DNA from: Streptomyces sp. A1136 | GTDB taxonomy: Bacteria; Actinomycetota; Actinomycetes; Streptomycetales; Streptomycetaceae | Assembly (NCBI RefSeq): GCF_004795055.1 | Contig: NZ_SSBJ01000007.1 | Coordinates: 206,293-270,292 of the forward strand | Length of the DNA: 64,000 nucleotides | Direction of reading: 5' to 3' | In this document: in pieces, positions 1 through 9,552 of the stretch | Numbering within the stretch: position 1 is the first letter of the stretch | Layout of the letters: every line of letters starts with the position of its first letter | The notes under the pieces: generated by a model | Databases searched by the model: none | The model's input: only the letters and a program-made list of their open reading frames with translations | What the model was told of the DNA's origin: nothing | Position numbers and translations under genes: made by a program

Positions 1-2
1 CC

Positions 3-200
3 ACGCCGGAGGAGGTCGCCTGGTGGTCCTCCCTGTGGGCGGACCGCACGACGGCCTCGGCGTACGCGTCGATCGCGACCTCCGGCCACCACGCCACGCC
101 GGAGGCGCTGACCGCGATCGCCGAGGCCTGGCGCGCCTGGGGCGCCGCCCCGGACGCCTGGTTCTCGGTCTTGAACGGGGAGATCCTGGCCCGGGCGTGA
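3..200 (+). CDS. C-terminal end of a SAM-dependent methyltransferase (partial)
   Basis: The reading frame is open from the left edge and ends with TGA at 198-200, leaving 65 residues of a C-terminus; the start lies outside the window. The residues include WWSSLWADRTTASAY, an Ala/Trp-rich helix and a final WFSVLNGEILARA. From memory, this resembles the C-terminal tail of Streptomyces class I SAM-dependent methyltransferases, where a Trp-Phe-x-Val strand ending in GEILA closes the Rossmann fold. No SAM-binding motif is within view, so the assignment rests on the tail only. The next gene runs toward it and ends 52 bp away. Confidence 0.5.
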   Translation, partial: TPEEVAWWSSLWADRTTASAYASIATSGHHATPEALTAIAEAWRAWGAAPDAWFSVLNGEILARA

Positions 201-252
201 AGCGGGCCGGGACGCCGTGAGGGTGCGGGCGTCGGGGGTCAGGGCGTGAGGG

Positions 253-2223
253 TCAGGGCGTCTTGGGGCGCATGCGGAAGTCGTAGGCCGGTGGGAGGGG
301 CCGGTCCGTGAGGGTGGACCAGATGTGCTCCAGGGTCTCCTCGCCCTCGCGGAGGTCCGGCACCTCGAAACCGTCCTCGAAGACCCTGCGGGCCGCGCCC
401 AGGTGGCCCTCCGCCGACAGCAGTCGCGCCGCGAGGAGCCGGAAGCGGCCGTGTTCGCGCAGGGTGGGCCGCAGCCGGTCCCAGACCGAGCGCGCCGCCG
501 CGAGCCGGCCGGCCGCCAGGAGGGCCGTCAGCGCCTCGCGCCCCAGGGCGGATTCCGCCGCGAGCCACGGCGGGCCGCCCCGGCTCTCCTGCGCCAGGTC
601 CTCGAAGGCCTCCGTGTACCGGTCGGCGGCCCGCTCGGCGTCGCCGACCAGCGCGTCGGCCACCGCCAGACACCTGAGCAGCGGCCACCGCGAGGGCGCG
701 AGCGCCAGGCCACGCTCCCAGCTGCGCACCGCTTGGGCCACGTCGCCTGCGTGCCACTGTGCGACGCCCAGGTGGTACTCGGTCAGCGGGTCGGCGGGGG
801 CCGTCTCCAGCATGTCCCGCCAGTGCGGGGCCACCAGGGTCTCCCCCGGCGGGGCCACCCGGCGCGGCGCGGGGAAGACGCCGGTTCGCCACAGTTCCAG
901 CCAGGGCTCCTGGGCCTCACCCAGCGTCGACTCGGGGAAGGGGGTGCCGGGCAGCTTGAAGCCTCCGCAGAGCACCTCCAGCGCGCCCCAGCCGGAGCCC
1001 GTCGCCAGCCGCTCCCCGGGCTGCTCGTCGGCCGCTCCGCGCCACGCCGCGTACGCCGCCTCCAGCCGCTCGGCGGGCAGCGCCGCGTCCAGCGCCGCCG
1101 AGGCCGCGCCCCGCGCCGCCGCCCAGTCGGGGCCGTGCACGGCGGCGGGCTCGGCGGAGAGCGGCCCGTACGCCTCCAGCCAGGCGAACTCCGCCCCCGC
1201 CTCCAGTCGTACGTGCTCCAGCTGGGTCCGGGCCAGTCCGGCCTGGATCTCCGCGTAGCCCCCCGTGCCCGGCTCGGTCAGCCATTCCTGCCACCGCCGG
1301 CCGCCGGCGCCCGAGCCCCACGTGAACAGCTTGCGCCCGCGCAGCGGTCCGGTGGAGGTCTGCACCAGTCCGCGACCCTCGGCGTCGAGGGAGGCGATCC
1401 ACGGCCGGGTGTCTTCCGGGACCTCGTAGAAGAAGTCGGCGGGGTGCTCGCACCGCGGTGGGTACGTGCGGTCCGTGCCCTCCCACTCCGGGACGGGGAC
1501 GCGCCGCAGCGAGCGTTCGTAACCGAAGTGCCAGGCCTCGTCCGCCGGGGCCAGCACCCGGGTCCCGGGGTCCTCGGGGACGGCGATGTTGGACCACCAG
1601 TAGACGGGCGCGGGCCGCTCGTGCGGGTTGCGCACGCGCACGCCCGCGTAGAGGAACTCCGAGTCCCCCGGCAGCCACAGGTCCACCTGGAACGGCAGGT
1701 CGCGCAGCCGCTCCCACTCCCAGAGCCGGACCATCTCGCCGCCGTCCGGCGCGGGGACGAGCGCGGCGTGCAGTGGGGCGCAGGACAAGGTGGTGTGCCC
1801 GGTGGCGCCGATGTTCCATTCCACACCGCCCGAGAACCAGGCGCCGTTGAGGGCGAAGTTCGCGGGCTGGAACACCGGGTTGCGGTAGAGGAGTTCCCGG
1901 CCGGTCGGCAGGTGGAGGAGCGAGTGGATCCGGCCGCCGAGCCCGGGCAGGACCGTGACGCGCAGGTGGGCGTTCTCGATGACGATCGCTTCGAAGTCGC
2001 GTTTGTTACGGGTGCGTTCGTACCCGTCGCGCAGGCGTACGGGCAGCAGGGAACGCAGCGGTTCGTAGCCGATCTGGCGGCCCATGTCGCGCGGCAGCCC
2101 CTGCCGCGCCCGCTCGTCCAGTACGTGCACCTCGGCGGGCGCGCGCAGGGCGGGCAGCGGGTTCTCGGGGCCGAGCGGAGCGGCGGGGAGGTTCAGCAGA
2201 GCACGTCGGACGGTGGTGGCCAT
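253..2223 (-). CDS. DUF5107 domain protein with C-terminal TPR-like region
   Basis: This 656-residue protein begins with a DUF5107-type region (about residues 60-310: LPGLGGRIHSLLH, YRNPVFQ, GVEWNIGATGH). Known relatives have a galactose-mutarotase-like beta-sandwich and probably act on carbohydrates. Residues about 430-640 are Ala/Leu-rich helical repeats (YHLGVAQWHAGD, SWERGLALAP) typical of TPRs. I chose the ATG at 2223 (MATTVRR) over a GTG five codons upstream; neither has a clear Shine-Dalgarno sequence. No signal peptide is visible, so it is probably cytosolic. The substrate is unknown. It stands alone, convergent with the methyltransferase fragment and upstream of a separate GNAT gene. 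Confidence 0.8.
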   Translation of the reverse strand: MATTVRRALLNLPAAPLGPENPLPALRAPAEVHVLDERARQGLPRDMGRQIGYEPLRSLLPVRLRDGYERTRNKRDFEAIVIENAHLRVTVLPGLGGRIHSLLHLPTGRELLYRNPVFQPANFALNGAWFSGGVEWNIGATGHTTLSCAPLHAALVPAPDGGEMVRLWEWERLRDLPFQVDLWLPGDSEFLYAGVRVRNPHERPAPVYWWSNIAVPEDPGTRVLAPADEAWHFGYERSLRRVPVPEWEGTDRTYPPRCEHPADFFYEVPEDTRPWIASLDAEGRGLVQTSTGPLRGRKLFTWGSGAGGRRWQEWLTEPGTGGYAEIQAGLARTQLEHVRLEAGAEFAWLEAYGPLSAEPAAVHGPDWAAARGAASAALDAALPAERLEAAYAAWRGAADEQPGERLATGSGWGALEVLCGGFKLPGTPFPESTLGEAQEPWLELWRTGVFPAPRRVAPPGETLVAPHWRDMLETAPADPLTEYHLGVAQWHAGDVAQAVRSWERGLALAPSRWPLLRCLAVADALVGDAERAADRYTEAFEDLAQESRGGPPWLAAESALGREALTALLAAGRLAAARSVWDRLRPTLREHGRFRLLAARLLSAEGHLGAARRVFEDGFEVPDLREGEETLEHIWSTLTDRPLPPAYDFRMRPKTP

Positions 2224-2304
2224 GAGGGAATGGAACACGCCGCACCGACCGGTGCACAGGGGTTCCGCGGATCACCACCGGTCAGGATTACGCAAAGCGG
2301 TGGC

Positions 2305-2847
2305 CTACGCCGCGGTGAGCGCCCAACGCTCGTGGTCCCGCCAGGCGCCGTCGACGTACAGGAAGTCGGGGGAGAGACCCTCCAGCCGGAAGCCGTGCCG
2401 GCGGACGAGCGCGATGGAGGCGGCGTTGTCGGGCTGGATGTTGGCCTCCAGCCGGTGCAGGCCCAGGCCGCCCGCGGAGGTCGGGGCGAACGCCTGGTCC
2501 AGGACCAGGCCGAACGCCTCACCGAGCAGTCCGCGCCCCGCGGCGTGGGCGAAGGCCCCGTAGCCGAGGGCGCCGCTCTGGAACGCGCCGCGCACGATGT
2601 TGTTGATGTTGACGAACCCGGCCAGTGCGCCGGTGGCGCGTTCGCAGACCAGGTACCCGGCGCGCTCGTCCCCGTCGAGTCGGGCCGCGTAGGGCTCGTA
2701 GGCCTCCAGGGTGTCGGGCGGGAACAGCCAGGGCCGGTGCAGGTCCCGGCTCTCGCGCGCCCGGGCGGTGAACTCCGGCCCGTCGGCGGCGCGGTAGCCG
2801 CGGATGCCGACCCGGGGCCCTTCGCGGAGGTAGTGGAGTTCGGCCAT
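2305..2847 (-). CDS. GNAT family N-acetyltransferase (RimJ/RimL-like)
   Basis: The 180-residue product has the GNAT order of the RimJ/RimL type: an N-terminal IRGYRAADGPEF strand, a central strand GFVNINNIVRGAFQSGALGYG, an acetyl-CoA pyrophosphate-binding region (RGLLGEAFGLVLDQAF) and the late NIQPDNAASIALVRRHGF segment that packs against CoA. It should transfer acetyl from acetyl-CoA to an amine, possibly a protein N-terminus; the substrate cannot be read from sequence. It ends 81 bp before the DUF5107 gene and may be transcribed separately. Length is normal for the family. Confidence 0.88.
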   Translation of the reverse strand: MAELHYLREGPRVGIRGYRAADGPEFTARARESRDLHRPWLFPPDTLEAYEPYAARLDGDERAGYLVCERATGALAGFVNINNIVRGAFQSGALGYGAFAHAAGRGLLGEAFGLVLDQAFAPTSAGGLGLHRLEANIQPDNAASIALVRRHGFRLEGLSPDFLYVDGAWRDHERWALTAA

Positions 2848-2901
2848 GCCCTCAGCATATGCACGGGACCGGGCGCCGGCACGCCGCCGTCCGGGGCCGA
2901 G

Positions 2902-4911
2902 TCAGGGTTCGAGCGCCGGCCGCGGCACGTCAGTCCGATCGAGACCGAACACCTGTACGTAGAGGCCGAGTTCGGCTTCCAAGGCCCGGACCATGGTCTG
3001 CGCGCGTCGAAATCCGTGACCCTCGCCCGCGAAGGTGATGTACGCGTGCGGCACCGAGCGCCCGCGCAGCGCGGCCAGGAAGCGCTCCGCCTGCGCGGGC
3101 GGGCAGACGGGGTCGTCGAGGCCCTGCAGCAGGACGAACGGGGCGGTGATCCGGTCGGCGCGGGCCACCGGGGAGCGTTCGCGGCAGCGCACCGCCAGGG
3201 TCCGCGGCGGGCCGGCCAGACCGTCGACGTAGTGGGACTCCAGGTCGTGGGTCTCCTCAGCGAAGCCCCTCAGGTCGAGCACGGGGTAGATGATCGCCGC
3301 GCAGGCGTAGAGGTCGGTCGCGGCGAGGGAGGCGGCCGCCGTCCAGCCGCCCGCGCTGGCCCCGCGGATCGCGAGCCGGTCCGGGTCGGCGGTGCCCTCG
3401 GCGGCCAGGGCCCGGGCGACGGCCGCGCAGTCCTCCACGTCCACCACGCCCCACTGCTCGCGCAGCCGCTCGCGGTAGGGCCGGCCGTACCCGGAGGAGC
3501 CGCCGTAGTTCACCTCGACCACGCCGATGCCCCGGGAGGTGAAGTAGGCGATGTGCAGGTCCAGTACCGGCGGTACGTGGTCGGTCGGCCCGCCGTGCGC
3601 CCACACCACGTACGGGGGCAGTTCGTCGGCGGGCGCCGCCCGGTCGGGGTGGTGGGGCGGGTAGACGTGGGCGTGGATCTCCCGGCCGCCCGGGCCGAGG
3701 AAGGTCCGGCTCTGGGGTTCGGGGTAGTAGGCGGGGTCCACGGGGGCGGCGGCACGGGCGCCGACGACCCGGGCGTGGCCGGACGCCGTGTCCAGTTCGA
3801 CCACCTCGTAGCCGCTGCGCGGGCTGGCGGCGACCCCGTACACCCGCGTTCCGTGGACGGCGAGGGTGGGCTGCCATGCCGTCCACGGGCCGGCCGCGTC
3901 GACCAGGTCGCCGGTGTCGGGGTCGAGCACGCCGAGCACCGAGGAGCCCTGGCCGTGCAGGACGGCGAGGAGCCGGTCCGGCAGCGGGGCGATCCAGGCG
4001 AGGCCGGGCTTCCACAGCGGGCCGCCGAACTCCTCCTCGCGCGGGCACAGGTTGACGGCCTCGCCGGTGTCCGGGTCGACGCGGTACGGGTTCCACCAGC
4101 CGCCGCGGTCGCTGACCGCCAACAGGGCCCCGTCCGCGGCCCACTCCACCTGGGCCACGGCCTCCTCGGGTCCGCCGAGCACGCTACGGGGCTCGGCGAG
4201 GACGTCGGACCCGGCGCCGCCGGACCCGACGACCTCGGCGAGCAGCAGTTCGGTGCCGTCCCACGGCATCCGGGGGTGGTCCCACACCAGCCGCGCCGCG
4301 AACCGGCCGTCCGGGGAGATCCGCGGGCCGGTCGTGAACCGGTGCCGGTCGTCGGTCAGCTCCCGCACCGCGGACCGGTCGTCGGCGGCCGAGCCGTCCA
4401 GCGGTACGGCCGCCACCACGCGGCGTACGTCGGTGGGCCCGGGCCCCGTGAACTCCTCCAGCACGCACCACACCTCGCCGCCGCGCAACACCGGGTCGGC
4501 CCAGCGCAGCCCGCCACCGACGCGGAGTGGGGACAGGGGGGTGAGCGGCCGGGGCGGCGGGGCGCCGGGCGCGTCCGGTTCGTACGCGTACAGCCGCTGG
4601 TCGCCGTGGTGGACGAACACCACGAGCGGCCCGCCGGTGGCGCGTGCGGTACCGGTCCAAGGGCGGCCCCCGTACTCGGTGTGCCGGCTGCGGACGTTCC
4701 ACGGCGCGTCCAGCACCGACCGCTCTGGGCCCCCGTCGGCGGGCCTGCGGACCAGGGTGCGACGCCCGCCCTCGGCGGGCCGGGGCTCGGTCCACCACAC
4801 CTCGGCGCCGACGGTGCCCACGTACTCGGGCCGCCCGTCGAGGGACGCGGCCAGCGCGGCGTCGATGGGCGAGGGCCAGCTCCCGTAGGGCCCGGCGGAG
4901 GGTGTCGTCAT
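2902..4911 (-). CDS. S9 family prolyl oligopeptidase-like serine peptidase
   Basis: The product has 669 residues: an N-terminal beta-propeller (about 1-390) and a C-terminal alpha/beta hydrolase domain (about 400-660). The nucleophile elbow GASAGGW, the acid segment QGLDDPVCPP and the histidine in AGEGHGFR give the Ser-Asp-His triad. YVVWAHGGPTDH supplies the oxyanion region. Relatives are dipeptidyl/acylaminoacyl peptidases that cleave short peptides. No signal peptide is seen, so it is likely cytosolic. It begins 13 bp after the stop of the upstream M20 peptidase gene, so M55, M20 and S9 peptidases form one likely operon for peptide breakdown. Confidence 0.93.
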   Translation of the reverse strand: MTTPSAGPYGSWPSPIDAALAASLDGRPEYVGTVGAEVWWTEPRPAEGGRRTLVRRPADGGPERSVLDAPWNVRSRHTEYGGRPWTGTARATGGPLVVFVHHGDQRLYAYEPDAPGAPPPRPLTPLSPLRVGGGLRWADPVLRGGEVWCVLEEFTGPGPTDVRRVVAAVPLDGSAADDRSAVRELTDDRHRFTTGPRISPDGRFAARLVWDHPRMPWDGTELLLAEVVGSGGAGSDVLAEPRSVLGGPEEAVAQVEWAADGALLAVSDRGGWWNPYRVDPDTGEAVNLCPREEEFGGPLWKPGLAWIAPLPDRLLAVLHGQGSSVLGVLDPDTGDLVDAAGPWTAWQPTLAVHGTRVYGVAASPRSGYEVVELDTASGHARVVGARAAAPVDPAYYPEPQSRTFLGPGGREIHAHVYPPHHPDRAAPADELPPYVVWAHGGPTDHVPPVLDLHIAYFTSRGIGVVEVNYGGSSGYGRPYRERLREQWGVVDVEDCAAVARALAAEGTADPDRLAIRGASAGGWTAAASLAATDLYACAAIIYPVLDLRGFAEETHDLESHYVDGLAGPPRTLAVRCRERSPVARADRITAPFVLLQGLDDPVCPPAQAERFLAALRGRSVPHAYITFAGEGHGFRRAQTMVRALEAELGLYVQVFGLDRTDVPRPALEP

Positions 4912-4924
4912 CGCGCTGCCCCCG

Positions 4925-6289
4925 TCACAGGGTGCGCAGCGCGCGGTCGAGTACCCGGACCCCGAAGTGCAGCGCGTCCACGGGGACCCGCTCGTCCACG
5001 CCGTGGAAGAGGGACCAGTAGTCGTAGCCGGGCGGCAGCTTGAGCGGGGAGAAGCCGTAGCCGGTGATGCCGAGCCGGGAGAACTGCTTGGCGTCGGTCC
5101 CGCCGGCCATGCAGAAGGGAACCGCGCGCCCCTCGGGGTCGAAGTGCTCGACGCTCTCGCGCAGGATGCCGTAGGTCCGTCCGGTGACGGGGGCTTCGAG
5201 TGCCACCTCCCGGTGGTGGAACTCCCAGCGCACGTCGGGGCCGGTGAGTTCGTCGAGGGTGGCGATGAACTCCGCCTCCCCGCCCGGCAGCACCCGTCCG
5301 TCGACGTACGCGGTGGCGTGTCCCGGGATGACGTTCAGCTTGTAACCGGCCTCGAACATGGTGGGGTTGGCGCTGTTGCGGAGCGTGGCCTCGACCAGTC
5401 CGGCGGCCGGACCGAGCTTGTCGAGGAGGGCGTCGAGGTCGGTGTCGCGGGCGCGCGGGTTCACGGACAGGCCCTGGAGGGAGGCGAGTTCGGTGAGGCA
5501 GGCGGTGACGGTGTCGGTGAGCCGCACGGGCCATTCGTGGGCGCCGATCCGGGCGACGGCCGCGGCGAGGCGGGTGACGGCGTTGGCCCGGTTGGGTTTG
5601 GAGCCGTGGCCGGCGGTGCCGTGCGCCGTCAGCTTCAGCCAGGCGGTGCCGCGTTCCCCGGCGGCGATCGGGTAGAGGGGCCGGCCCCGGCCGGCGTGCA
5701 GGGTGAAGGCGCCGGATTCGCCGATCCCCTCCGTGCAGCCGTCGAACAGGTGCGGGTGGTGGTCGGCGAGGAAACCCGAGCCGTCGATCGCACTGTCCTC
5801 CTCGTCTGCCGTGAAGGCGAGCACGATGTCCCGGCGGGGCTTGACACCGGCCCGCGCCCAGGCGCGAACGACGGCCAGCACCATCGCGTCTGTGTTCTTC
5901 ATGTCGACCGCCCCGCGGCCCCAGACCACGCCGTCGCGGATCTCGCCGGAGAAGGGGTGGACGCTCCAGTCGGCGGCCTCGGCCGGGACCACGTCGAGAT
6001 GGCCGTGGACGAGGAGGGCCTCGGCGGACGGGTCGCCGCCCTCGACGCGGGCGACCACGTTGGTCCGGCCCGGGGTCCGCTCCGACAGGACCGGCTCCAG
6101 CCCTGCGGCGGCGAGCCGTTCGGCGACGTATTCGGCGGCGGGTCGTTCCCGGCAGTCGCCGCCGCCGCGGTTGGTGGTGTCGATGCGGATGAGGTCGGAG
6201 GTGAATCGGACCGCTTCGTCGAGCGCCGTCCGGTCCACGGTCTCGTCCGCGGGGCCGTCGGTCGAATGCATGGGCCGCATGTCAGCCAT
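4925..6289 (-). CDS. M20 family metallopeptidase/deacylase
   Basis: The ATG at 6289 gives 454 residues. It overlaps the stop of the upstream M55 gene (ATGGCTGA) and sits behind GGAGGAGCAGT, which is why I reject the longer frame starting at 6403. Zinc ligands of the M20 family are visible: HGHLDVVP (His and Asp), GRGAVDMKN (bridging Asp) and TADEEDSA (catalytic Glu and a ligand Glu), with a lid/dimerisation domain around TAHGTAGHGSKPN. Family members hydrolyse dipeptides, N-acyl amino acids or related amides in the cytosol. The exact substrate is unknown, but coupling to a D-aminopeptidase-like gene suggests peptide recycling. Confidence 0.93.
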   Translation of the reverse strand: MADMRPMHSTDGPADETVDRTALDEAVRFTSDLIRIDTTNRGGGDCRERPAAEYVAERLAAAGLEPVLSERTPGRTNVVARVEGGDPSAEALLVHGHLDVVPAEAADWSVHPFSGEIRDGVVWGRGAVDMKNTDAMVLAVVRAWARAGVKPRRDIVLAFTADEEDSAIDGSGFLADHHPHLFDGCTEGIGESGAFTLHAGRGRPLYPIAAGERGTAWLKLTAHGTAGHGSKPNRANAVTRLAAAVARIGAHEWPVRLTDTVTACLTELASLQGLSVNPRARDTDLDALLDKLGPAAGLVEATLRNSANPTMFEAGYKLNVIPGHATAYVDGRVLPGGEAEFIATLDELTGPDVRWEFHHREVALEAPVTGRTYGILRESVEHFDPEGRAVPFCMAGGTDAKQFSRLGITGYGFSPLKLPPGYDYWSLFHGVDERVPVDALHFGVRVLDRALRTL

Positions 6290-7115
6290 ACTGCTCCTCC
6301 ACGGCCGCCGAGACGACCGTTGTGACCGCCTTGAAGGTACGGATGCCCTCGAACATGGTCTCGCTGGTGTACGCGATCTTGCGCTCGCCCGAACGGGCGA
6401 CACCGGGGATCACCGTGGCGGCCGCCGGCAGGTGCTCCGCGTCGAACTCCACCTCGATGGTGAAGGGCCCGCGCGCGTGGGGCTCGTGGCGGACGGCCAG
6501 GCGGGTCGCCCGCCGGGCGGCGGCGCGGATGTCGGCGGCGGTGCGGGCGGGGGTGCGGCAGACCGCCGCGTAGCGCGAGACGTGGTCCTTGACGGCGACG
6601 CTCTCCGCGCCGGGCGCGTAACCGGCGGCGTCGGCGCAGGTCAGGTCGTCTCCGGTGACGAGGACGACGGGGACGCCGTACTCCGCGACGACATGGGCGT
6701 TCAGCCGGCCCTCGCTCGCGCGGACCCCGTTGAGCCAGACGCCCGTGATGGTGTTGGCGAGGTAGGTGTGGGCGAGGACTCCCTCGGCGCCGGCGCCGGT
6801 GTGGTAGCCGACGAACGCGATGCCGTCGACGTCGCCGTGCTGGACGCCCTCGACCATCGAGAGGGACTTGTGCCGGCCGGTGAGCATCTCGGTGCGCTCG
6901 TCGAGCCGCTCCAGCAGCAGGTTGCGCATGGTCCAGTGCGCCTCGTTGACGAGGACCTCGTCGGCGCCGCCGTCGAAGAAGCCGAGGACGGCCGCGTTCA
7001 CGTCGGAGGTGAACAAGGACCGGCAGCGTTCCCATTGCGGGGTTCCGGGCAACACGTCGGCGGGCCAGGTGACGCCGGTGGCGCCTTCCATGTCGGCGGA
7101 GACGAGGATCTTCAT
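6282..7115 (-). CDS. M55 family D-aminopeptidase (DppA-like)
   Basis: The product has 277 residues, the normal length for DppA-type M55 peptidases. It shows the N-terminal metal-binding SADMEG motif, the NEAHWTMRN histidine, GYHTGAG and the AHTYLAN histidine that correspond to the dinuclear zinc site. DppA of Bacillus removes N-terminal D-amino acids, so a role in recycling wall-derived or D-residue peptides is plausible. It is first in a coupled run with the M20 and S9 peptidases. The divergent region upstream (7116-7285) carries no gene. Confidence 0.93.
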   Translation of the reverse strand: MKILVSADMEGATGVTWPADVLPGTPQWERCRSLFTSDVNAAVLGFFDGGADEVLVNEAHWTMRNLLLERLDERTEMLTGRHKSLSMVEGVQHGDVDGIAFVGYHTGAGAEGVLAHTYLANTITGVWLNGVRASEGRLNAHVVAEYGVPVVLVTGDDLTCADAAGYAPGAESVAVKDHVSRYAAVCRTPARTAADIRAAARRATRLAVRHEPHARGPFTIEVEFDAEHLPAAATVIPGVARSGERKIAYTSETMFEGIRTFKAVTTVVSAAVEEQYG

Positions 7116-7285
7116 CGGGCCCCCGGTGGGTCGGGTCGCGGACGATCCACCCTAGCGGCCTGGGGCGCCCCGGGCCCGGGGCCACGCCCGGGCCCGGGGG
7201 GTGGTCGCCGGGCGCGCCCACCGGGGCCGGGAAGTCCACCCGAACCGGTGAGCCGCCCGACGGCCCGCACCGGCAACTGCCTTGC

Positions 7286-7729
7286 TCAGCCCTCTACTTC
7301 GGCTGCCAGGTTGGCGAGCACGGTGTCGTAGATGCGACCGAGGCCCTTGGGTGCGAAGGTGCGCTCGAAGAAGCCGCCGATGCCTCCGGCGCCGTTCCAC
7401 ACGGTGGAGACGACGACCTTGGACTTGCCCTCGCCGGCAGGGGTCACGGTCCAGGTGGTGACCATGGAGGAGTTGCGGTCCTTCTCCACGAGCTGCCCGT
7501 CGGTCGGCTCGCCGACCTCCAGCAGGCAGTCCCGTACCCGCTTGCTGGTGGCCTGGAGCTTCCAGTGGACGAGGGTGCCCTCGCCGTCGCCGCCCTCGCG
7601 CACCTCGTACTCGCTGAAGTGCTCGGGCAGCAGCTTGCCCCGGGTCCCGGTGTAGTCCGCCAGCGCGTCGAACACGGTCTCCGCGTCGGCCGCGATGATC
7701 CGCTCCGTGGTGGCCTCGACCTGCGCCAT
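7286..7729 (-). CDS. SRPBCC family protein (polyketide cyclase/dehydrase fold)
   Basis: The 147-residue protein starts at the ATG at 7729 behind GGAGGAACAGCT. The pattern IIAADAETVFDALADYT, the central VHWKLQATSKRVRD strand and a long C-terminal helix (FFERTFAPKGLGRIYDTVLANLAAEV) fit the START/SRPBCC helix-grip fold, which binds hydrophobic ligands in a cavity. No catalytic residues can be assigned. It is divergent from the tripeptidyl aminopeptidase-like gene, and the two share the region 7730-7933. Confidence 0.85.
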   Translation of the reverse strand: MAQVEATTERIIAADAETVFDALADYTGTRGKLLPEHFSEYEVREGGDGEGTLVHWKLQATSKRVRDCLLEVGEPTDGQLVEKDRNSSMVTTWTVTPAGEGKSKVVVSTVWNGAGGIGGFFERTFAPKGLGRIYDTVLANLAAEVEG

Positions 7730-7933
7730 AGCTGTTCCTCCAGCAGTTGTGTCCGCTCGTCCGCGGCAAGCCAACCACCTCGGGGGCGGGCGCCCAAATC
7801 GGCCCCGACCGCCTCCGTGCGCCCCGTACGGCCCCTGAACGCTCATCACATCGGGCCAATGGACGGCGCAATCCGGGCTTCGGGGCGTGATTTCCGGGAC
7901 GATTCCGCCCAGAACCCTCGGCTGGGAGGCCCC

Positions 7934-9529
7934 ATGCTCGACCCCTTGAAGACGCGCGGCTCCGTGAAGGTCAAGAACCGCGCCGCCGTCCTGCTCTCGA
8001 TCGCGACCGTCGTCGCCGTCGCCACGCCGGTCACCGCCGCCCCGGTGGCCCCGGCGGGCTCGACCGGCCCGGCGGCGGCGACGCTGCGCTGGACCGGCTG
8101 CGCGACCACCCGCTACCCCTCGCTGCAGTGCGCCTCCCTCAAGGTCCCGCTCGACCACGACAACCCCCGGGGGCGGCAGATCGCCCTGGCCCTGACCCGC
8201 GTCCCGCACACCGCGGCGAAGTCGCAGGGTCCGCTGCTGGTCAACCCGGGCGGGCCGGGCGGCAGCGGCCGGGCGCTGGCCGGATTCATCGCCTCCGCGC
8301 TGCCGAAGGACGTGGCCGCCGCGTACGACGTGATCGGGTTCGACCCCCGGGGCGTCGGCAAGAGCGAGCCGACCCTGGACTGCGCGGCCGGTTACTTCGC
8401 CCCGGTACGGCCTGATTCCGTCCCCACCGACGGGCGCTCCGAGCAGGCCAACCTCGACCGCGTCAGGTCCTTCGCCGAGTCCTGCCAGACCAAGCACGCG
8501 GACGTGCTCCCGTACATCGACACCGTCTCGGCGGCCCGCGACATGGAGTCGCTGCGCACGGCCCTGGGGGCGGCGAAGCTCAGCTACTTCGGCTACTCGT
8601 ACGGGACCTACCTCGGCGCGGTGTACGCCAAGCTGCACCCGGACCGGGTGCACCGCCTGGTCCTCGACTCCGTCGTCGACCCGGGCGGGGTCTGGTACGA
8701 GGACAACCTTGCCCAGGACCGGGCCTTCGACGCCCGCCACAAGGCGTTCCTGGCGTGGGTGGCCCGGTACGACGAGAAGTACCGGCTGGGCGGCGATCCG
8801 GCGGAGGTCGAACGGCGCTGGTACGAGATGCGCGAGGCGCTGCGGGAGGCGCCGGCGGGCGGCAAGGTCGGCGCGTCCGAGCTGGAGGACACCTTCATGC
8901 CGGGCGGCTACTACGACGGCTACTGGCCCAACCTGGCCGAGGCGTTCTCCGCGTACTCCGTGGGCAAGGACGAGAAGCCGCTGGTGGCGGCCTACCAACG
9001 GTTCGGTGCGGTCGAGCCCGGGGCGGGCAACGGGTACAGCGTGTACACGGCCGTGCAGTGCCGGGACTCGGCCTGGCCGAAGGACTGGGACACCTGGCGG
9101 GCCGACATGTGGCGCACGCACGCCGAGGCGCCCTTCATGACCTGGAACAACGCCTGGTACAACGCGCCGTGCGCGTTCTGGAAGACGGAGCCCCTGGCCG
9201 CCCCGGACGTGACGAACACCGACCTCTCGTCCGCGCTGCTCTTCCAGGCGACGGAGGACGCGGCGACGCCGTTCGGCGGCGCGCTGAGCATGCGGGACAA
9301 GCTCAAGGGCGCGGCCCTGGTGGTCGAGGAGGGCGGCGGCAACCACGGGATCGCGCTGAGCGGCAACAAGTGCCTGGACGACAAGCTGGCGTCCTACCTG
9401 CGGACGGGCAAGGCGGCGGACGCCACCTGCCCGGCCGGTCCGGCCCCGACGCCCGCCTCGGCCACCCGCGCGCTCCCGCACTCGGCGGGCGGCGCGGCCC
9501 TGCACGGGCTGCTGGGCTTCCGCGGCTGA
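7934..9529 (+). CDS. Secreted tripeptidyl aminopeptidase-like alpha/beta hydrolase
   Basis: The 531-residue product starts at the ATG at 7934 behind GGGAGG. Its N-terminus is a Sec signal peptide (basic MLDPLKTRGSVKVKNR, hydrophobic AAVLLSIATVVAVATPV, then an AxA-like cleavage region). The alpha/beta hydrolase core has the oxyanion HG-like segment NPGGPGGSG, DPRGVGKS, the nucleophile elbow GYSYGTYLG, and late Asp (ATEDAATP) and His (GGGNHGIAL). This matches the Streptomyces Tap/SlpD/SlpE family, which removes tripeptides from N-termini outside the cell. Paired Cys residues (CATTRYPSLQC, CLDD...C) suit a secreted protein. Confidence 0.93.
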   Translation: MLDPLKTRGSVKVKNRAAVLLSIATVVAVATPVTAAPVAPAGSTGPAAATLRWTGCATTRYPSLQCASLKVPLDHDNPRGRQIALALTRVPHTAAKSQGPLLVNPGGPGGSGRALAGFIASALPKDVAAAYDVIGFDPRGVGKSEPTLDCAAGYFAPVRPDSVPTDGRSEQANLDRVRSFAESCQTKHADVLPYIDTVSAARDMESLRTALGAAKLSYFGYSYGTYLGAVYAKLHPDRVHRLVLDSVVDPGGVWYEDNLAQDRAFDARHKAFLAWVARYDEKYRLGGDPAEVERRWYEMREALREAPAGGKVGASELEDTFMPGGYYDGYWPNLAEAFSAYSVGKDEKPLVAAYQRFGAVEPGAGNGYSVYTAVQCRDSAWPKDWDTWRADMWRTHAEAPFMTWNNAWYNAPCAFWKTEPLAAPDVTNTDLSSALLFQATEDAATPFGGALSMRDKLKGAALVVEEGGGNHGIALSGNKCLDDKLASYLRTGKAADATCPAGPAPTPASATRALPHSAGGAALHGLLGFRG

Positions 9530-9552
9530 GCGTCACCGGGCAGGATCGTGCC

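Noticed and set aside
325..5043. A 1572-codon open frame on the plus strand opposite several genes
   Set aside because: It is antisense to well-supported genes, has Arg/Gly/Pro-rich shadow composition and no domain; long opposite-strand frames are expected at this GC content.
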